This document shows, piece by piece, positions 8,389-18,041 of a stretch of 64,000 nucleotides of DNA (its first letter is position 1; each line of letters opens with the position of its first letter). Made by a program: the position numbers and the translations under genes. Below the pieces are notes generated by a model, which was not told where the DNA came from, did not search any database, and saw nothing but the letters and a program-made list of their open reading frames with translations. Source of the stretch: JBEKCP01 sp049509515 (GTDB lineage Bacteria; Planctomycetota; Planctomycetia; Pirellulales; Thermoguttaceae); contig JBEKZV010000054.1 of NCBI GenBank assembly GCA_049509515.1, positions 1 to 64,000 on the forward strand. Reading direction: 5' to 3'.

Positions 8389-9681
8389 TCAGCGTGCGGC
8401 GGCGGCCATCGCGCGGCGGCCTTTGTCGACGGCCTCGCCCCGCTCGGCCGCGGTGATGCGGAAAACCTCCTCCCACAGGGCCTCGTCGGCCGGGGTCCAA
8501 CGGCAGTTGCGGCGGCCCATGGCCGTGGCGGCCGTCTGGTACAGGCTCTTGCGGCCGAAACCCTTGGTCACAACCCCCTCGACGAGCCAGGCGAACGACG
8601 GAATGAACTTCGGCAGGAGCCTGCCGGTCGTCGCGATCAGGGCCATCGCCCCGACGCAGGCCCCCGTGTTCAGCAGGCAGCCGATCGAGGTCTTCGTATG
8701 GTCGCCCACCAGGGCCCCGACTTTGGTCGAGCCGGTGTCGATGGCCGTCCGGCCGTCGAGCGTCACCGAGACGCGGCTGTAGTCGTTCTTCAGGTCGCTG
8801 TTGGTCGTGAGGGCCCCGAGGTTGACCCACTGGCCGACGTAGGCGTGGCCCAGGAAGCCGTCGTGGTACTTGTTCGAGTAGCCGTGGATGATCGACTCCT
8901 CGACCTCGCCGCCGACGCGGCACATGGGTCCGATCGAGTTGCCCTCGCGGCACTTCGCCCCCAGCAGGATCGACTTGCGGCCGATGTAGCAGGGCCCCTC
9001 GATGCGGGTGAAGGGATGGATCTCGGCCCCCTCGTCGATGTACACCGGGCCGTGCTCCGCGTCGATCACCACCATCGGGTGGACCCGCACGCCTGGGGCG
9101 ATGTAAACGTCCGACCGGCTGCCGCGGAGGGCGTTGGGCTCCTCGACCTGGCCCTCGTTGCCGCTGCGGCCGGCGACGCGGAAGTCCTCGGTCAGCTCGG
9201 CCGGATTGGCCAGCACCAGGTCCCAGGTGTAGTTCCAGGTGGGCGCCGCCTCGCCGCCGGCGGGGAACGTCTGCCGGGCCGATTGCAACAAGGAGTCGAT
9301 CGAGCCGGCGTCCAGCCGGGGCAGGTCCTCCCGGCGGATCCAGGCCACCAGGACCTGGCCCGCGGCGTCCAGGGCCACGCGGCTGGGCCCGGAAGGCCCT
9401 GCGAGGCCCGGGGCGGACGCCTTCACCCGGCCGTCCACGACCAGCAGGTCCTCGCCGCCGAGCTTGCCGGCGTCGTTGACCGGCCAGGGGGTGCCGGCCC
9501 GGTAGACTTCGGCCAGGTACGGGGGCACGAAGCAGGCCACGTCGCCGGCCCCGCACCGCCGCACCAGCTTTTGGGCCAGCGTGGTCATTCCCAGGCGGAG
9601 CTCGAATACCGGCCGGCTGAGGGCCAGCGGATAGAAGTTACGGCGATCGGGCCCCGGTCGATCCACCAAAATCAATCGCAT
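8389..9681 (-). CDS. GlmU-like putative sugar nucleotidyltransferase/acetyltransferase
   Basis: 430 residues. The N-terminal half begins MRLILVDRPG and has the conserved PLALSRPVFELRLG stretch typical of the alternative GlmU-like family, but no standard LxxGxGTRM pyrophosphorylase motif. The C-terminal half is a left-handed beta-helix with hexapeptide repeats and the GlmU-type segments HGYSNKYHDG and YVGQWVNLGA. It probably contributes to UDP-N-acetylglucosamine or another activated amino sugar. The ATG at 9681 is preceded by a GAGGGA site; the longer frame upstream is not family-like. Confidence 0.85.
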   Translation of the reverse strand: MRLILVDRPGPDRRNFYPLALSRPVFELRLGMTTLAQKLVRRCGAGDVACFVPPYLAEVYRAGTPWPVNDAGKLGGEDLLVVDGRVKASAPGLAGPSGPSRVALDAAGQVLVAWIRREDLPRLDAGSIDSLLQSARQTFPAGGEAAPTWNYTWDLVLANPAELTEDFRVAGRSGNEGQVEEPNALRGSRSDVYIAPGVRVHPMVVIDAEHGPVYIDEGAEIHPFTRIEGPCYIGRKSILLGAKCREGNSIGPMCRVGGEVEESIIHGYSNKYHDGFLGHAYVGQWVNLGALTTNSDLKNDYSRVSVTLDGRTAIDTGSTKVGALVGDHTKTSIGCLLNTGACVGAMALIATTGRLLPKFIPSFAWLVEGVVTKGFGRKSLYQTAATAMGRRNCRWTPADEALWEEVFRITAAERGEAVDKGRRAMAAAAR

Positions 9682-9974
9682 GTTCGCGGTCCCTCGGGCC
9701 CATCCCTTGTCAAATTGGCGAAACGGCGGGAGCGGACAATCCCGACGGTATCCCCCTACTATGGTCATTGCGTGGGCGGCTGTCAACGGGTCGGGTGTGC
9801 GGCGAGGTTTTCGGGCAACCGCGGATGGCCGCCAGCGGTGCGGGAACCATTGCCTTCGGACGGTCCCTCAGCCCGTCCGAAGGCTGCCGCGTCGCGAAGG
9901 TCGGGCAGCTTGACAACCACCCGCGGACCGGCCGATAATCCACTTCCCTTTACCGCCAGGAGGCTTGCTCGAAG

Positions 9975-11354
9975 ATGACCACTATTATTATCAACCGCCG
10001 GGAGCTTTTGGCCGGTGCCCGCAAGGCCGGATTGGGGTTGGCCGCGGGCGTGACCCTTTTGGAACATGCGGCGTCGGTCCGCGGGGCGCCGGCCAACGAG
10101 AAGATCGTCATGGCGGTGGTCGGCGTGCGGGGCCGGGGGAGTTCGCTGGCCCCTGGATTCGCCTCGCGGGCCGACTGCGAGATCGCCTACGTCTGCGACG
10201 TGGACAGCCGCCTGTTCGGGCCGGCCGCCAAGCTGATCGCCGCGGCGCAGCACGGCCGGGCGCCGCGGTGCGTCCAGGACTTCCGCAAGGCGCTGGACGA
10301 CAAATCGGTCGACGCGATGATCGTCGCCACGCCCGACCACTGGCACGTGCCGGCGGCCGTGTGGAGCTGCCAGGCGGGCAAGGACGTCTACGTGGAGAAG
10401 CCCGTGAGCCACAACTGCTGGGAGGGACGCAAGCTGGTCGAGGCCGCCCGCAAGTACCGGCGGATCGTGCAGGTCGGCACCCAGAACCGCAGCGCCCCGT
10501 ATGCCCGCGCGGCCAAGGAGTACATCGAGCAAGGGAAGCTGGGGCGAATCCACTTCTGCCGCATCTCGAATCAGAAGGAGTGGGGCAATTATCCGCTGGC
10601 CCCCGACGGCGACCCGCCCGCCGGCTTCGACTGGGACATGTGGAACGGCCCGGCGCCGGAGCACCGCTACAACCGGACCTACGTCGACGGTTGGCACCAC
10701 CTCTGGCAATACTCGGGCGGCGACATCGCCAACGACGCCAGCCACCAGATCGACCTGGCGCGGTGGGTTTTGGGGGTGGACTATCCCAAGACGGTCTATT
10801 CGGTCGGCGGCCGCTTCGACAGCCGGGGGGCCGCGGAAACGCCCGACACCCAGACCGCCGTCTGGGAGTTCCCCGGCCTGATCGTCAACTTCGAGCTGGC
10901 TCTCTACACTCCCTACATGCTCAAGATCGCCCCGGTCGTCCGCCAGTCGGACACGCTCTATCCCTACTGGCCGCAGTGCGCCACGCGGATTGAGATCTAC
11001 GGCAGCGAGGGGCTGATGTGCCTGGGCCGCCACGGCGGCGGCTGGCAGGTCTTCATCCGCCCGAAACTCCGGGAGGGAGTGGTCAAGGACCAGCGGAAGG
11101 GCAAATTCCCCGATCCGGAGCACCAGGAGAACTTCGCCCAATGCATCCGCAGCCGCCAACGGCCCAACGCCGACGTTGAAGAGGGCCACCGCAGCGCCCT
11201 GTGGACCCATTACGCGAACATCAGTTGCCGGCTGGGCGGCCAGAAGCTCGTGATCGATCCGAAGACCGAACAGATCGTCGGCAACCCCGAGGCCATGCAG
11301 CTCTTCAAGCGGCAGACGTACCGCAAGCCGTGGGTGATTGCGGACGAGGTGTAG
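9975..11354 (+). CDS. TAT-exported Gfo/Idh/MocA oxidoreductase
   Basis: 459 residues. The N-terminus has NRRELLAG followed by a hydrophobic stretch, a twin-arginine signal. The Rossmann nucleotide-binding region starts ~residue 40 (VVGVRGRG), and the family EKPVSHN motif with the catalytic lysine is at ~residue 140. The C-terminal alpha/beta domain carries conserved DWDMWNGPAP and GGDIANDASHQIDLARW segments typical of planctomycete members. It likely oxidises or reduces a sugar or cyclitol in the periplasm with NAD(P) bound before export. The substrate is unknown. Confidence 0.9.
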   Translation: MTTIIINRRELLAGARKAGLGLAAGVTLLEHAASVRGAPANEKIVMAVVGVRGRGSSLAPGFASRADCEIAYVCDVDSRLFGPAAKLIAAAQHGRAPRCVQDFRKALDDKSVDAMIVATPDHWHVPAAVWSCQAGKDVYVEKPVSHNCWEGRKLVEAARKYRRIVQVGTQNRSAPYARAAKEYIEQGKLGRIHFCRISNQKEWGNYPLAPDGDPPAGFDWDMWNGPAPEHRYNRTYVDGWHHLWQYSGGDIANDASHQIDLARWVLGVDYPKTVYSVGGRFDSRGAAETPDTQTAVWEFPGLIVNFELALYTPYMLKIAPVVRQSDTLYPYWPQCATRIEIYGSEGLMCLGRHGGGWQVFIRPKLREGVVKDQRKGKFPDPEHQENFAQCIRSRQRPNADVEEGHRSALWTHYANISCRLGGQKLVIDPKTEQIVGNPEAMQLFKRQTYRKPWVIADEV

Positions 11355-11356
11355 CA

Positions 11357-11478
11357 CCTCCCCTCTCCCTTCGGGAGAGGGGCAGGGGGTGAGGGCTTCG
11401 GCGAAACCCGTAAGCTAGGCGACGAGTTCTTCGCCCGCGAGCCCTCACCCTAACCCTCTCCCGGAGGGAGAGGGGACC
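11357..11478. repeat. Pair of CTCTCCC palindromes between convergent genes
   Basis: Two copies (11357-11396 and 11441-11478) in opposite orientation, each a strong hairpin with a GC-rich tail. They lie between the convergent oxidoreductase gene and the secreted protein gene at 11505, where they could terminate transcription in both directions. Confidence 0.7.
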
Positions 11479-11504
11479 TGATTCTTGCCCTTCCGGATAG
11501 CCTC

Positions 11505-13388
11505 TCAATGCCTTGGGGCCTCGTAGGGGGTGGGGTTGCGGAGGATCGCCTGGGTGCGGGCGCGGATCTCCGTGGCGACGCCCTTCAGCTCGGGCTGGAC
11601 CGCCACGGCGATCCCCGCCCGCTGCCGGAGCGTCTTGACGATCATGCGGCACGAGGCGACCAGCCCGTCCTGGGCCCCGCCCAGCGACGTGAACACCGCC
11701 ATCTGGGCGGCGCAGCGCTGCGGCGCATCCTGGAGGGTGTAGGCCAGCAACTGCCGGCGGAAGTCCGCGGCGGCCTGCCGGGCGTAGGCGGGGGTGTGGA
11801 TCCGCTCCCGGCTCTCGGCGAAGAACTGGTCGAGCCTCCCGGTCAATTCGATCCATTCGTCCAAGAGCGCGGCGTGCCGCGGATCGAACCGCTTCTGCTC
11901 CTCGAGGTAGGCCGCCGTTTCGTGGCCGAACTTCACGTAGAGATCGATCCGCTCGCGGACGTTGGTGATGAAGGCCACCGCCGCGTCGAGCTGCTCCTCG
12001 ATCGCCCGCCGCTCCCGGAGCTGGGTGCCGCGCTGGTAGATGGCGTTGATCACGTCGCGGGCGTAGCAGGTGGCCACGCCGCGGGCGTTGCGCTTCTGGC
12101 CTTCGAGGTCCAGGATGTACTCGCACGGCCCGACGCCCAGCGTCATCCGCACCAGATCGACCACGGTCAGCTTCTCGACCGGAGTCACCAACGGGGCGGC
12201 CTTCGCCCGGTCGAGCGGATAGACCAGCACCGGCCCGGCGAAATTGTAGACCTTGCCCCCCTCGCTGTAGCGCCGCGCGGCGAGTGGCTGGAGGTAGCCG
12301 CGGCCGTCGTGGTCGACCCAGCATGGAAAGGCGAACCCCCCCAGCACCGGGTTCCACCGCCGGCGGCCGGGCTTGTTCCAGTCGCGATCCCCAAACTCCT
12401 TCCCGAACCGCTGCCCCAGCGACTCGTCCTGGCCGAACCAGCCCTGGATGACATACTTGCCGTCGGGCTGCTGGAGCATCATCTCCCAACTGTCGGTCAG
12501 CCCGTCCACGGTCGTCCAGTCCACGCGCCACAGCGCCGGAAACGGCATTTTCCACGCCAGGCTGATCGTCTGGCCGGCGTCTCCCAGGGCCGCCGCGTGC
12601 TCATGCCAGATGCCCCGGCCGGAGAGGATCGCAACCCAGATGTGCGGCTTCTTGCCGTAGGCGATGTCGGAGAAGACCATCTCCCCAGAGGAAATGGAAA
12701 CACCCACGTCGTTCTCGCGCGACTCGGACACCGTCATCAGCAGCGTTTCGCCGCGGTCCATCAGATGCAGGAGGAAGTTCTCGCTGGGCAATTCGGCATG
12801 GGGGACCGGGATCGCCCGGGCATCCACGAGGATGTCGTCGCCGAAGAAGTCGGGCAGGACGGCGAAGCGGCAGGGGGCGTGTACCCGCAGCTTCTGGACG
12901 CCCGGGCCGGCGGTCGTCTTCACGACCGGCTCGCCGGCGCCGAGGGTGTAGGCAATCCGCCGGGTTTCACCGCGCGGGGAGCGGAACTCGACCTCGATCG
13001 CCGCGGCGGTGCGGCTGTTTTCCTTGACGGCCAGCGAGGTGGCCTTCAGAGCCGTGCCGCCGTCGCAGACCGGTTGCAAGCGAGCCGCGCGCCGCACCCC
13101 CTCCGCCAGCCGGCAGTAGACGTCCAGCTCCGCGGTTTCCCGCCGCACCACGGCCACGATCTTGTCGTTCACGAGCACCGGGCAGCCTTGGAAGCGGTGC
13201 CCCGTCTGGTCTTCCTCCAGGGCAGCACCGCCGCCGGACTGGGGCAACCACTGCCCCGAGAGCGGCTGGGCCGACGCCGCGGGAACGTCGTACAGGTACG
13301 TGGATGGGTCCGGCGCGGCGCCGCTCTCCGCGACGGCCCCCACCGCGACGCCCCACGCCAGGACCGCAACAGGAACTAAACGCGACAT
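11505..13388 (-). CDS. Secreted protein of unknown function
   Basis: 627 residues with a signal peptide (1-24). Residues ~40-400 look beta-rich, with a repeated enzyme-like pattern (HIWVAILSGRG, WRVDWTTVDGL). Residues ~420-620 are helical, with long amphipathic stretches. I recognise no family. Its position beside a GH127-like gene, divergent from it, suggests a role in extracellular carbohydrate use, but that is inference only. Confidence 0.8.
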   Translation of the reverse strand: MSRLVPVAVLAWGVAVGAVAESGAAPDPSTYLYDVPAASAQPLSGQWLPQSGGGAALEEDQTGHRFQGCPVLVNDKIVAVVRRETAELDVYCRLAEGVRRAARLQPVCDGGTALKATSLAVKENSRTAAAIEVEFRSPRGETRRIAYTLGAGEPVVKTTAGPGVQKLRVHAPCRFAVLPDFFGDDILVDARAIPVPHAELPSENFLLHLMDRGETLLMTVSESRENDVGVSISSGEMVFSDIAYGKKPHIWVAILSGRGIWHEHAAALGDAGQTISLAWKMPFPALWRVDWTTVDGLTDSWEMMLQQPDGKYVIQGWFGQDESLGQRFGKEFGDRDWNKPGRRRWNPVLGGFAFPCWVDHDGRGYLQPLAARRYSEGGKVYNFAGPVLVYPLDRAKAAPLVTPVEKLTVVDLVRMTLGVGPCEYILDLEGQKRNARGVATCYARDVINAIYQRGTQLRERRAIEEQLDAAVAFITNVRERIDLYVKFGHETAAYLEEQKRFDPRHAALLDEWIELTGRLDQFFAESRERIHTPAYARQAAADFRRQLLAYTLQDAPQRCAAQMAVFTSLGGAQDGLVASCRMIVKTLRQRAGIAVAVQPELKGVATEIRARTQAILRNPTPYEAPRH

Positions 13389-13569
13389 GCTCGGCTCCCC
13401 GTAAGTTCTCGGCAGCGGACAGTATAAACGAACTCAAACGACATCGAAACGGGTTTCCGCGACGCGTCCCCCGGGCGATGCGCGCGGGCCGCCGCCGTGG
13501 TAGAATGGGCCGTGTTGTGATACGAGATCAGGTGAAATTTCTGCTTCCCCCCGGGAAAGGAGCACTTCC

Positions 13570-16122
13570 ATGCGAAACCAGCGAACCCTGGGTTGGACCG
13601 CCGCGGCCTTGTGGCTGGCCGCCGCGTTGCCGCAGGCACCCGCCGCCGAACCGGACACATCCTGGCCGGCCGTCACCCTGGCGCCGGCCGCCGAAGTCCG
13701 GCTCACGGGATCGCTGGGCGACGCCCTCCAGCGCGGCGTGGCCCGGCTGGCTCGGCCGCCGTTCGACGAGAAATGGCTGCGGGCCGACGTGTCGTTCGAG
13801 ATGGCGCGGATCTTCACGAATTACAGCGGCGACGCCTCGGGCCGGTTTCTCGAGCTGGCGGCGCTGACGAGCCCGCCCGGCCACCCCTGGCCGGCGACCC
13901 TCATCCCGCTGGCCAAGACGATCACCCGCTGGCAGAAACCCGACGGGCACTTCGGCGCCGAGATGGACCTGACCAAGAAGCTCGTCCAGGATGCGCCGCC
14001 GATCCCCATGCTGTGGGGAAACGGCCGGCTGCTGGTGGGCCTGGTGACCGCCGCCGAGCGGCTCCACGACGCCGGCCTGATGCAGGCGGCCCGCCGGCTG
14101 GGCGACTACTACGTCAACACGGCCGAACAGCTCTGCTCGCCCGCCCGCGAGGCCGAGTATCACGCCAGCGGCACGTACGGCGGCAGTTACACCTGCTGCT
14201 ATTTTCCGGGCATCGAGGGCCTGGCGATGCTGTACCGTGCGACCAAGGACGAGCGGTACCTGAAACAGGCCCGGCGGATGGCCGATCTCTTCGCACGCTT
14301 CGACGTGCTGCCCATCGACCACAGCCACGGGAACCTCTGCGCCTGGCGGGGCATCCTCGAGCTGTACGGCATCAGCAGCCGGCGCGGCGACCTGGAGCGG
14401 GCTTGCCGCAAGTGGGACGTGGCCGTCAAGGGGGGTTACGTCTGGCCGCTGGGCGGCATCGGCGAGCACTGGTTCGTGGCCTTCGAGGGGGATGAGGGCT
14501 GCAGCGAGTCGGACTGGCTCCGCTTCAGCCTGGAGCTGTGGCGCTACACGGGCCAGACCCGCTACCTGGACATGGCGGAGCGGCTCCTGGAGAACCAGTA
14601 TCCCATGAACCAATGCCCCAACGGCGGCTACGGCATGCGGCATTTCGACAACGAGGCGGCCGGGCCCGACGCCGCCCGCGGCCGCCTGGATGAATGGCCC
14701 TTCTGTTGCAGTTTTCACGGGCCGCTGGGCCTACACTTCCTCAAGGGCTACCTGGCGGCGGGTTCCGAGCGCGGCGTGCTGGTGAACTTCCCGCTGGACT
14801 TCAGGGCGCCGGTGCTGGCGGGCTCGCAGCGTTGGCTGCTGACGGCCCGCAGCAAGCCCGAGTTCCTCCAGGGCCGCGCCCGCCTGGAGTTGGAACTCGC
14901 CCCCGCGGACCAGACTGCCCCGGTCCACAGCACGCTCTGGGTGCGGATGCCGAGTTGGGCCACGGCCGCGAAGGTCGCCGCCGCCGGCCAGGCCGTGCCC
15001 GCCCCGCTGGAGGGCGGATACCTGCGGATCGAGCGGGATTTCCAGGCCGGCCAGAAGATCACGGTCGATTTCCAAAGCGGCTTGGCCGTCGAGGGACGCC
15101 GCTTCAAGCCGCTGGAGGTCGCTCCGGGCAAGGTCTCGCGGCTCGGGGACGTGGCCGTGCTCTGCGGCCCCCAAGTCCTGCTGGCCTGCCCGGCGAATGC
15201 GACAGGCCGCCCCGTGCTCTTGGCCACCGTCGATGCGGCGGGACACTTGGGCTTCCCGGCAAGCGCGGAGGACGGCTACGCCACGGTGCTCTTGGGCAGC
15301 CGCGATCTGGCCGAAGCCGAGATTGCCGCGGCACTTCGCTCCGGCCCCCCGACCCTCCTTCGCCCCTGGTCGACAATGGTGTCCAAGGGGTTGGCGGGCC
15401 CTGCCTTCCGCTCGATGCTGACGCTGACCGATCTCGGCCGGCCCGGCGGCGCCGCTCCGCGGCGATTGCCCTTCATGTTCGACCTGGTGGTCGTTCCCGC
15501 CGAATCGTTGGCCCGCGAGGAGACTGCCCGCCTTGCCACCCGCGCCAAGGAAGCGGAAAGCCTTCTTCTCGGACCGCATTTCGGCGCGAGCCTCGAAAAG
15601 CAGCCCGACCTGTGGTACGACAAGCCGGAGTGGAAGTTCACGCCCACCGGTCTGCTGGTGTCCGGCGGCGAGGTGGGCCTGCTCGGGGGCCGGGGCTATC
15701 AGGACTATCGCCTGGAATTCGACCTCGTGCTCCCGAAAGAGGGCCAGGGGATCGCCGGCTGGGTCGTCCGCGCCAACGGCGAAGACGACTGCCTGATGTT
15801 CCAGCTCCAGTCGGCCGACAGCACGTTCGACCAGCCGCAGTTCAAGACGCGTCCCAACACGCTGCGGCCGCACCAGCGGCACGGCGGCGAGTGGCAGGTC
15901 GACCAGCCCGTCACGCTGCCCGTGGAAATCCGCCGCGGCGAAGTCCACCGCGTCGCCACCGAGTGCCGCCGGGACACGATCGAGGTGTTCCTCGACGGCC
16001 GGCGGATCCACACGCAGAAAGACTGCGGCTTCCGCAGCGGGGGCGTGGGTTTCCGCGCCGGCAGCCCGGCCGAGCAGGGACTGTTCCGCAACGTGACGCT
16101 GAAGAAGCTGACGAAGGAGTAG
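13570..16122 (+). CDS. GH127-like glycoside hydrolase with C-terminal concanavalin-like domain
   Basis: 850 residues with a signal peptide. Residues ~40-620 match the GH127 (beta-L-arabinofuranosidase, formerly DUF1680) architecture. The zinc-binding catalytic set is in place: E309 and C311 in DEGCSESDW, and C379-C380 in FCCSFHG, one Cys serving as nucleophile in known members. After ~residue 690 there is a DUF1080/LamG-like beta-sandwich (YRLEFDLVLP, VEVFLDGRR-like), probably for carbohydrate binding. The enzyme would remove L-arabinofuranose or a related sugar outside the cytoplasm. Confidence 0.85.
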   Translation: MRNQRTLGWTAAALWLAAALPQAPAAEPDTSWPAVTLAPAAEVRLTGSLGDALQRGVARLARPPFDEKWLRADVSFEMARIFTNYSGDASGRFLELAALTSPPGHPWPATLIPLAKTITRWQKPDGHFGAEMDLTKKLVQDAPPIPMLWGNGRLLVGLVTAAERLHDAGLMQAARRLGDYYVNTAEQLCSPAREAEYHASGTYGGSYTCCYFPGIEGLAMLYRATKDERYLKQARRMADLFARFDVLPIDHSHGNLCAWRGILELYGISSRRGDLERACRKWDVAVKGGYVWPLGGIGEHWFVAFEGDEGCSESDWLRFSLELWRYTGQTRYLDMAERLLENQYPMNQCPNGGYGMRHFDNEAAGPDAARGRLDEWPFCCSFHGPLGLHFLKGYLAAGSERGVLVNFPLDFRAPVLAGSQRWLLTARSKPEFLQGRARLELELAPADQTAPVHSTLWVRMPSWATAAKVAAAGQAVPAPLEGGYLRIERDFQAGQKITVDFQSGLAVEGRRFKPLEVAPGKVSRLGDVAVLCGPQVLLACPANATGRPVLLATVDAAGHLGFPASAEDGYATVLLGSRDLAEAEIAAALRSGPPTLLRPWSTMVSKGLAGPAFRSMLTLTDLGRPGGAAPRRLPFMFDLVVVPAESLAREETARLATRAKEAESLLLGPHFGASLEKQPDLWYDKPEWKFTPTGLLVSGGEVGLLGGRGYQDYRLEFDLVLPKEGQGIAGWVVRANGEDDCLMFQLQSADSTFDQPQFKTRPNTLRPHQRHGGEWQVDQPVTLPVEIRRGEVHRVATECRRDTIEVFLDGRRIHTQKDCGFRSGGVGFRAGSPAEQGLFRNVTLKKLTKE

Positions 16123-16247
16123 CGGCGGGGGAGCGGGAATCCAGGAGGCGACATGCTTGAGATCGGGTCGCCGGGCCGTTCACAGGGACGCAGCGGAGAA
16201 GCTGCCGGGTGGGTTCATGGAAACGACGAAGCAGGGAGGTACGAGCG

Positions 16248-16568
16248 ATGAGAGTATTCGGCGTGCTGCTGACGTTCGCTCTTGCCGGCGCCTGCCTTGG
16301 GGCCGAGCCGGGACCCGCGGCGATAGCCCGTGACCGGCAGGCAGAACCCGAGTACCAAGGGAAACCCCTCGGCTACTGGATAGCCCTGGGCAGGAACAAG
16401 CATCCCGAGGCTCGGCGGTCCGCCGTTGCGGCTCTGGGGAACATGGGCCCCGAGGCCAGGACCGCTGTCCCCGCCCTCACGGAACTCCTCAGCGGCCAGG
16501 ACGAGTCGCTTCGCGCCGTCGCCGCCAAGTCCTTGTGGAGGATCAAGAAGGGGAAGGAGAGCAAGTAG
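16248..16568 (+). CDS. Small secreted HEAT-repeat protein
   Basis: 106 residues. A signal peptide (1-18) is followed by two HEAT-like helical repeats (SAVAALGNMGPEARTAVPAL and the following ~30 residues). The start is fixed by GGGAGG eight bases before the ATG. It lies 13 bases upstream of the nitrilase gene and is probably co-transcribed with it. HEAT repeats are protein-binding scaffolds; no partner is evident. Confidence 0.8.
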   Translation: MRVFGVLLTFALAGACLGAEPGPAAIARDRQAEPEYQGKPLGYWIALGRNKHPEARRSAVAALGNMGPEARTAVPALTELLSGQDESLRAVAAKSLWRIKKGKESK

Positions 16569-16581
16569 AGGGCACCGAATC

Positions 16582-17514
16582 ATGCCTCGCGACACCGCGC
16601 ACCACGGCGAGCCCGGCGGCGCCCGCAACCGTTTGCGGGTGGCCGCCGCACAAATGAAGTTCGCCCCGACGATTGCCGGGAATCTGGCGAAGATCGAGCA
16701 ACTGCTGGGCGAGGCCGCCCGTCGCCGGGCCGACGCCGTGCTGCTGCCGGAGTGCGCAACGACGGGCTATGCCTATGAGTTCTCCCGGCTGCAGCCGGCC
16801 GAGATCGCCGGCGCCCTGGCGGCCGTGGGCCGGATGGCGGCTCGGTATCGAATTAACGTCCTGGCCGGCTCGCCCGTCTTCCACCGCGGGCGCCTGTACA
16901 ACTGCCTGGTGGTCTTCGATCGCCAGGGGGCCGTGGTACACTGCTATGCGAAGTGCCACCTTACGGAGATGGACCGCCGGCACTTCGCGCCCGGTAACGC
17001 AGTAGCGCTGCTGGAGATCGACGGCATCTGTGCAACCGCGGTGATCTGCCACGAACGCCGTTATCCCGAGCTGGTCCGCCTGGCGGTCATGGCCGGGGCA
17101 CGGATTCTCTTCCACCCCAATGCCGGGATGGACCGGCCGGCCGTGTCGCGCCGCAAGCGCGGCGGACGCGACGGGATCGCCGCGCGGGCCTTCGAGAACG
17201 CCATCTACTACGTGTTTGCCAACTCGGTGGGCCGCCAGGGGGGCGGCCTGTGGTCCGCCGGCGACTCGAAGATCGTCGGCCCCGACGAGCGGGTGCTCGG
17301 CCTTGCCGACAACCAGAACGAAGCGGTCATCGTGGCGAGCCTGGATCTGTCGAAAGCCACCGGGGTTTACGCACGGCGCGGCTTGTCGAGTCCTCCCTTC
17401 CTCGCGCCGCATTGGCAGCGCATGGTGGCTGTGGTCAGAAGGCAGGCCGCCCGCTCCCGGCCGGCCGACGATCTCCCCTTGACAGGATCGCCCCGCGGGG
17501 ATATATTCACATAA
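16582..17514 (+). CDS. Carbon-nitrogen hydrolase (nitrilase superfamily)
   Basis: 310 residues. The Glu-Lys-Cys catalytic triad is visible: E in LLPECATTG, K in YAKCHLTEMD, and C in VICHERRYPE. It therefore hydrolyses an amide or nitrile in the cytoplasm; the branch resembles N-carbamoyl or omega-amidase-type members, but the substrate cannot be given. The last ~12 codons contain the promoter and operator of the downstream arsenic operon, so the gene and the island share sequence. The ATG at 16582 fits the family start; a longer frame upstream is out of family. Confidence 0.85.
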   Translation: MPRDTAHHGEPGGARNRLRVAAAQMKFAPTIAGNLAKIEQLLGEAARRRADAVLLPECATTGYAYEFSRLQPAEIAGALAAVGRMAARYRINVLAGSPVFHRGRLYNCLVVFDRQGAVVHCYAKCHLTEMDRRHFAPGNAVALLEIDGICATAVICHERRYPELVRLAVMAGARILFHPNAGMDRPAVSRRKRGGRDGIAARAFENAIYYVFANSVGRQGGGLWSAGDSKIVGPDERVLGLADNQNEAVIVASLDLSKATGVYARRGLSSPPFLAPHWQRMVAVVRRQAARSRPADDLPLTGSPRGDIFT

Positions 17515-17524
17515 GCGAATATAT
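17479..17524 (+). promoter_or_regulatory. Promoter and operator-like dyad of the ars operon
   Basis: A consensus -35 TTGACA (17479-17484) and -10 TATATT (17502-17507) are separated by exactly 17 bp. An inverted repeat, ATATATTC-N8-GAATATAT (17501-17524), overlaps the -10 box, the usual placement for an ArsR/SmtB-family repressor. An ArsR gene lies at 26735. The elements are inside the 3' end of the nitrilase gene. Confidence 0.75.
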
Positions 17525-17567
17525 AACTGCGCGGGGCACAGGCCCGTGGCCGTCCGGGAGTCGTTGG

Positions 17568-18014
17568 ATGGGCCCGCCCGAGAAGATGAAAATCCTGTTC
17601 CTCTGCACGGGCAATTCCTGCCGGAGCCAGATGGCGGAAGGCTGGGCGCGCGCGCTGGTGAGCGACCTTGTCGAGCCGTACTCCGCCGGGATCGAAACGC
17701 ACGGGTTGAACCCCGACGCGGTCCGCGTCATGGCCGAGGCGGGAGTGGACATCTCCGGCCAGCGGTCCAAGCACGTGGACGAGCTGCGGGGCGTGCCATT
17801 CGACTGCGTGGTGACCGTCTGCGGCCATGCCCACCGGCACTGCCCGTTGTTTCCCGGCAAGGCAACGGTCGTACACGTGGGGTTCGACGATCCGCCTCGC
17901 CTGGCGGCCGGCGCCGCCGGCGAGGAAGAGCGGCTGGCGCCCTACCGCCGCGTGCGGGACGAGATTCGAGAGTTCGTCCGGGGGCTGCCCGGCTCGTTGA
18001 CGCGGCGGCCGTGA
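17568..18014 (+). CDS. arsC: Arsenate reductase, thioredoxin-coupled LMW-PTP type
   Basis: 148 residues from the ATG at 17568, chosen for GGGAG seven bases upstream; an internal ATG at 17586 (MKILFLC) is the alternative. The phosphatase-type P-loop CTGNSCRS contains the first catalytic Cys, and a CGHAHRHC segment supplies the two further Cys spaced as in staphylococcal ArsC (82/89). It reduces arsenate to arsenite using thioredoxin. First gene of the operon, 27 bases before arsD. Confidence 0.93.
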   Translation: MGPPEKMKILFLCTGNSCRSQMAEGWARALVSDLVEPYSAGIETHGLNPDAVRVMAEAGVDISGQRSKHVDELRGVPFDCVVTVCGHAHRHCPLFPGKATVVHVGFDDPPRLAAGAAGEEERLAPYRRVRDEIREFVRGLPGSLTRRP

Positions 18015-18041
18015 CCGATAAGTGAAAAGGAAAGTCATTTC

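Noticed and set aside
8269..9978. 569-codon open frame on the plus strand
   Set aside because: Antisense to the GlmU-like gene; low-complexity composition and no motif.
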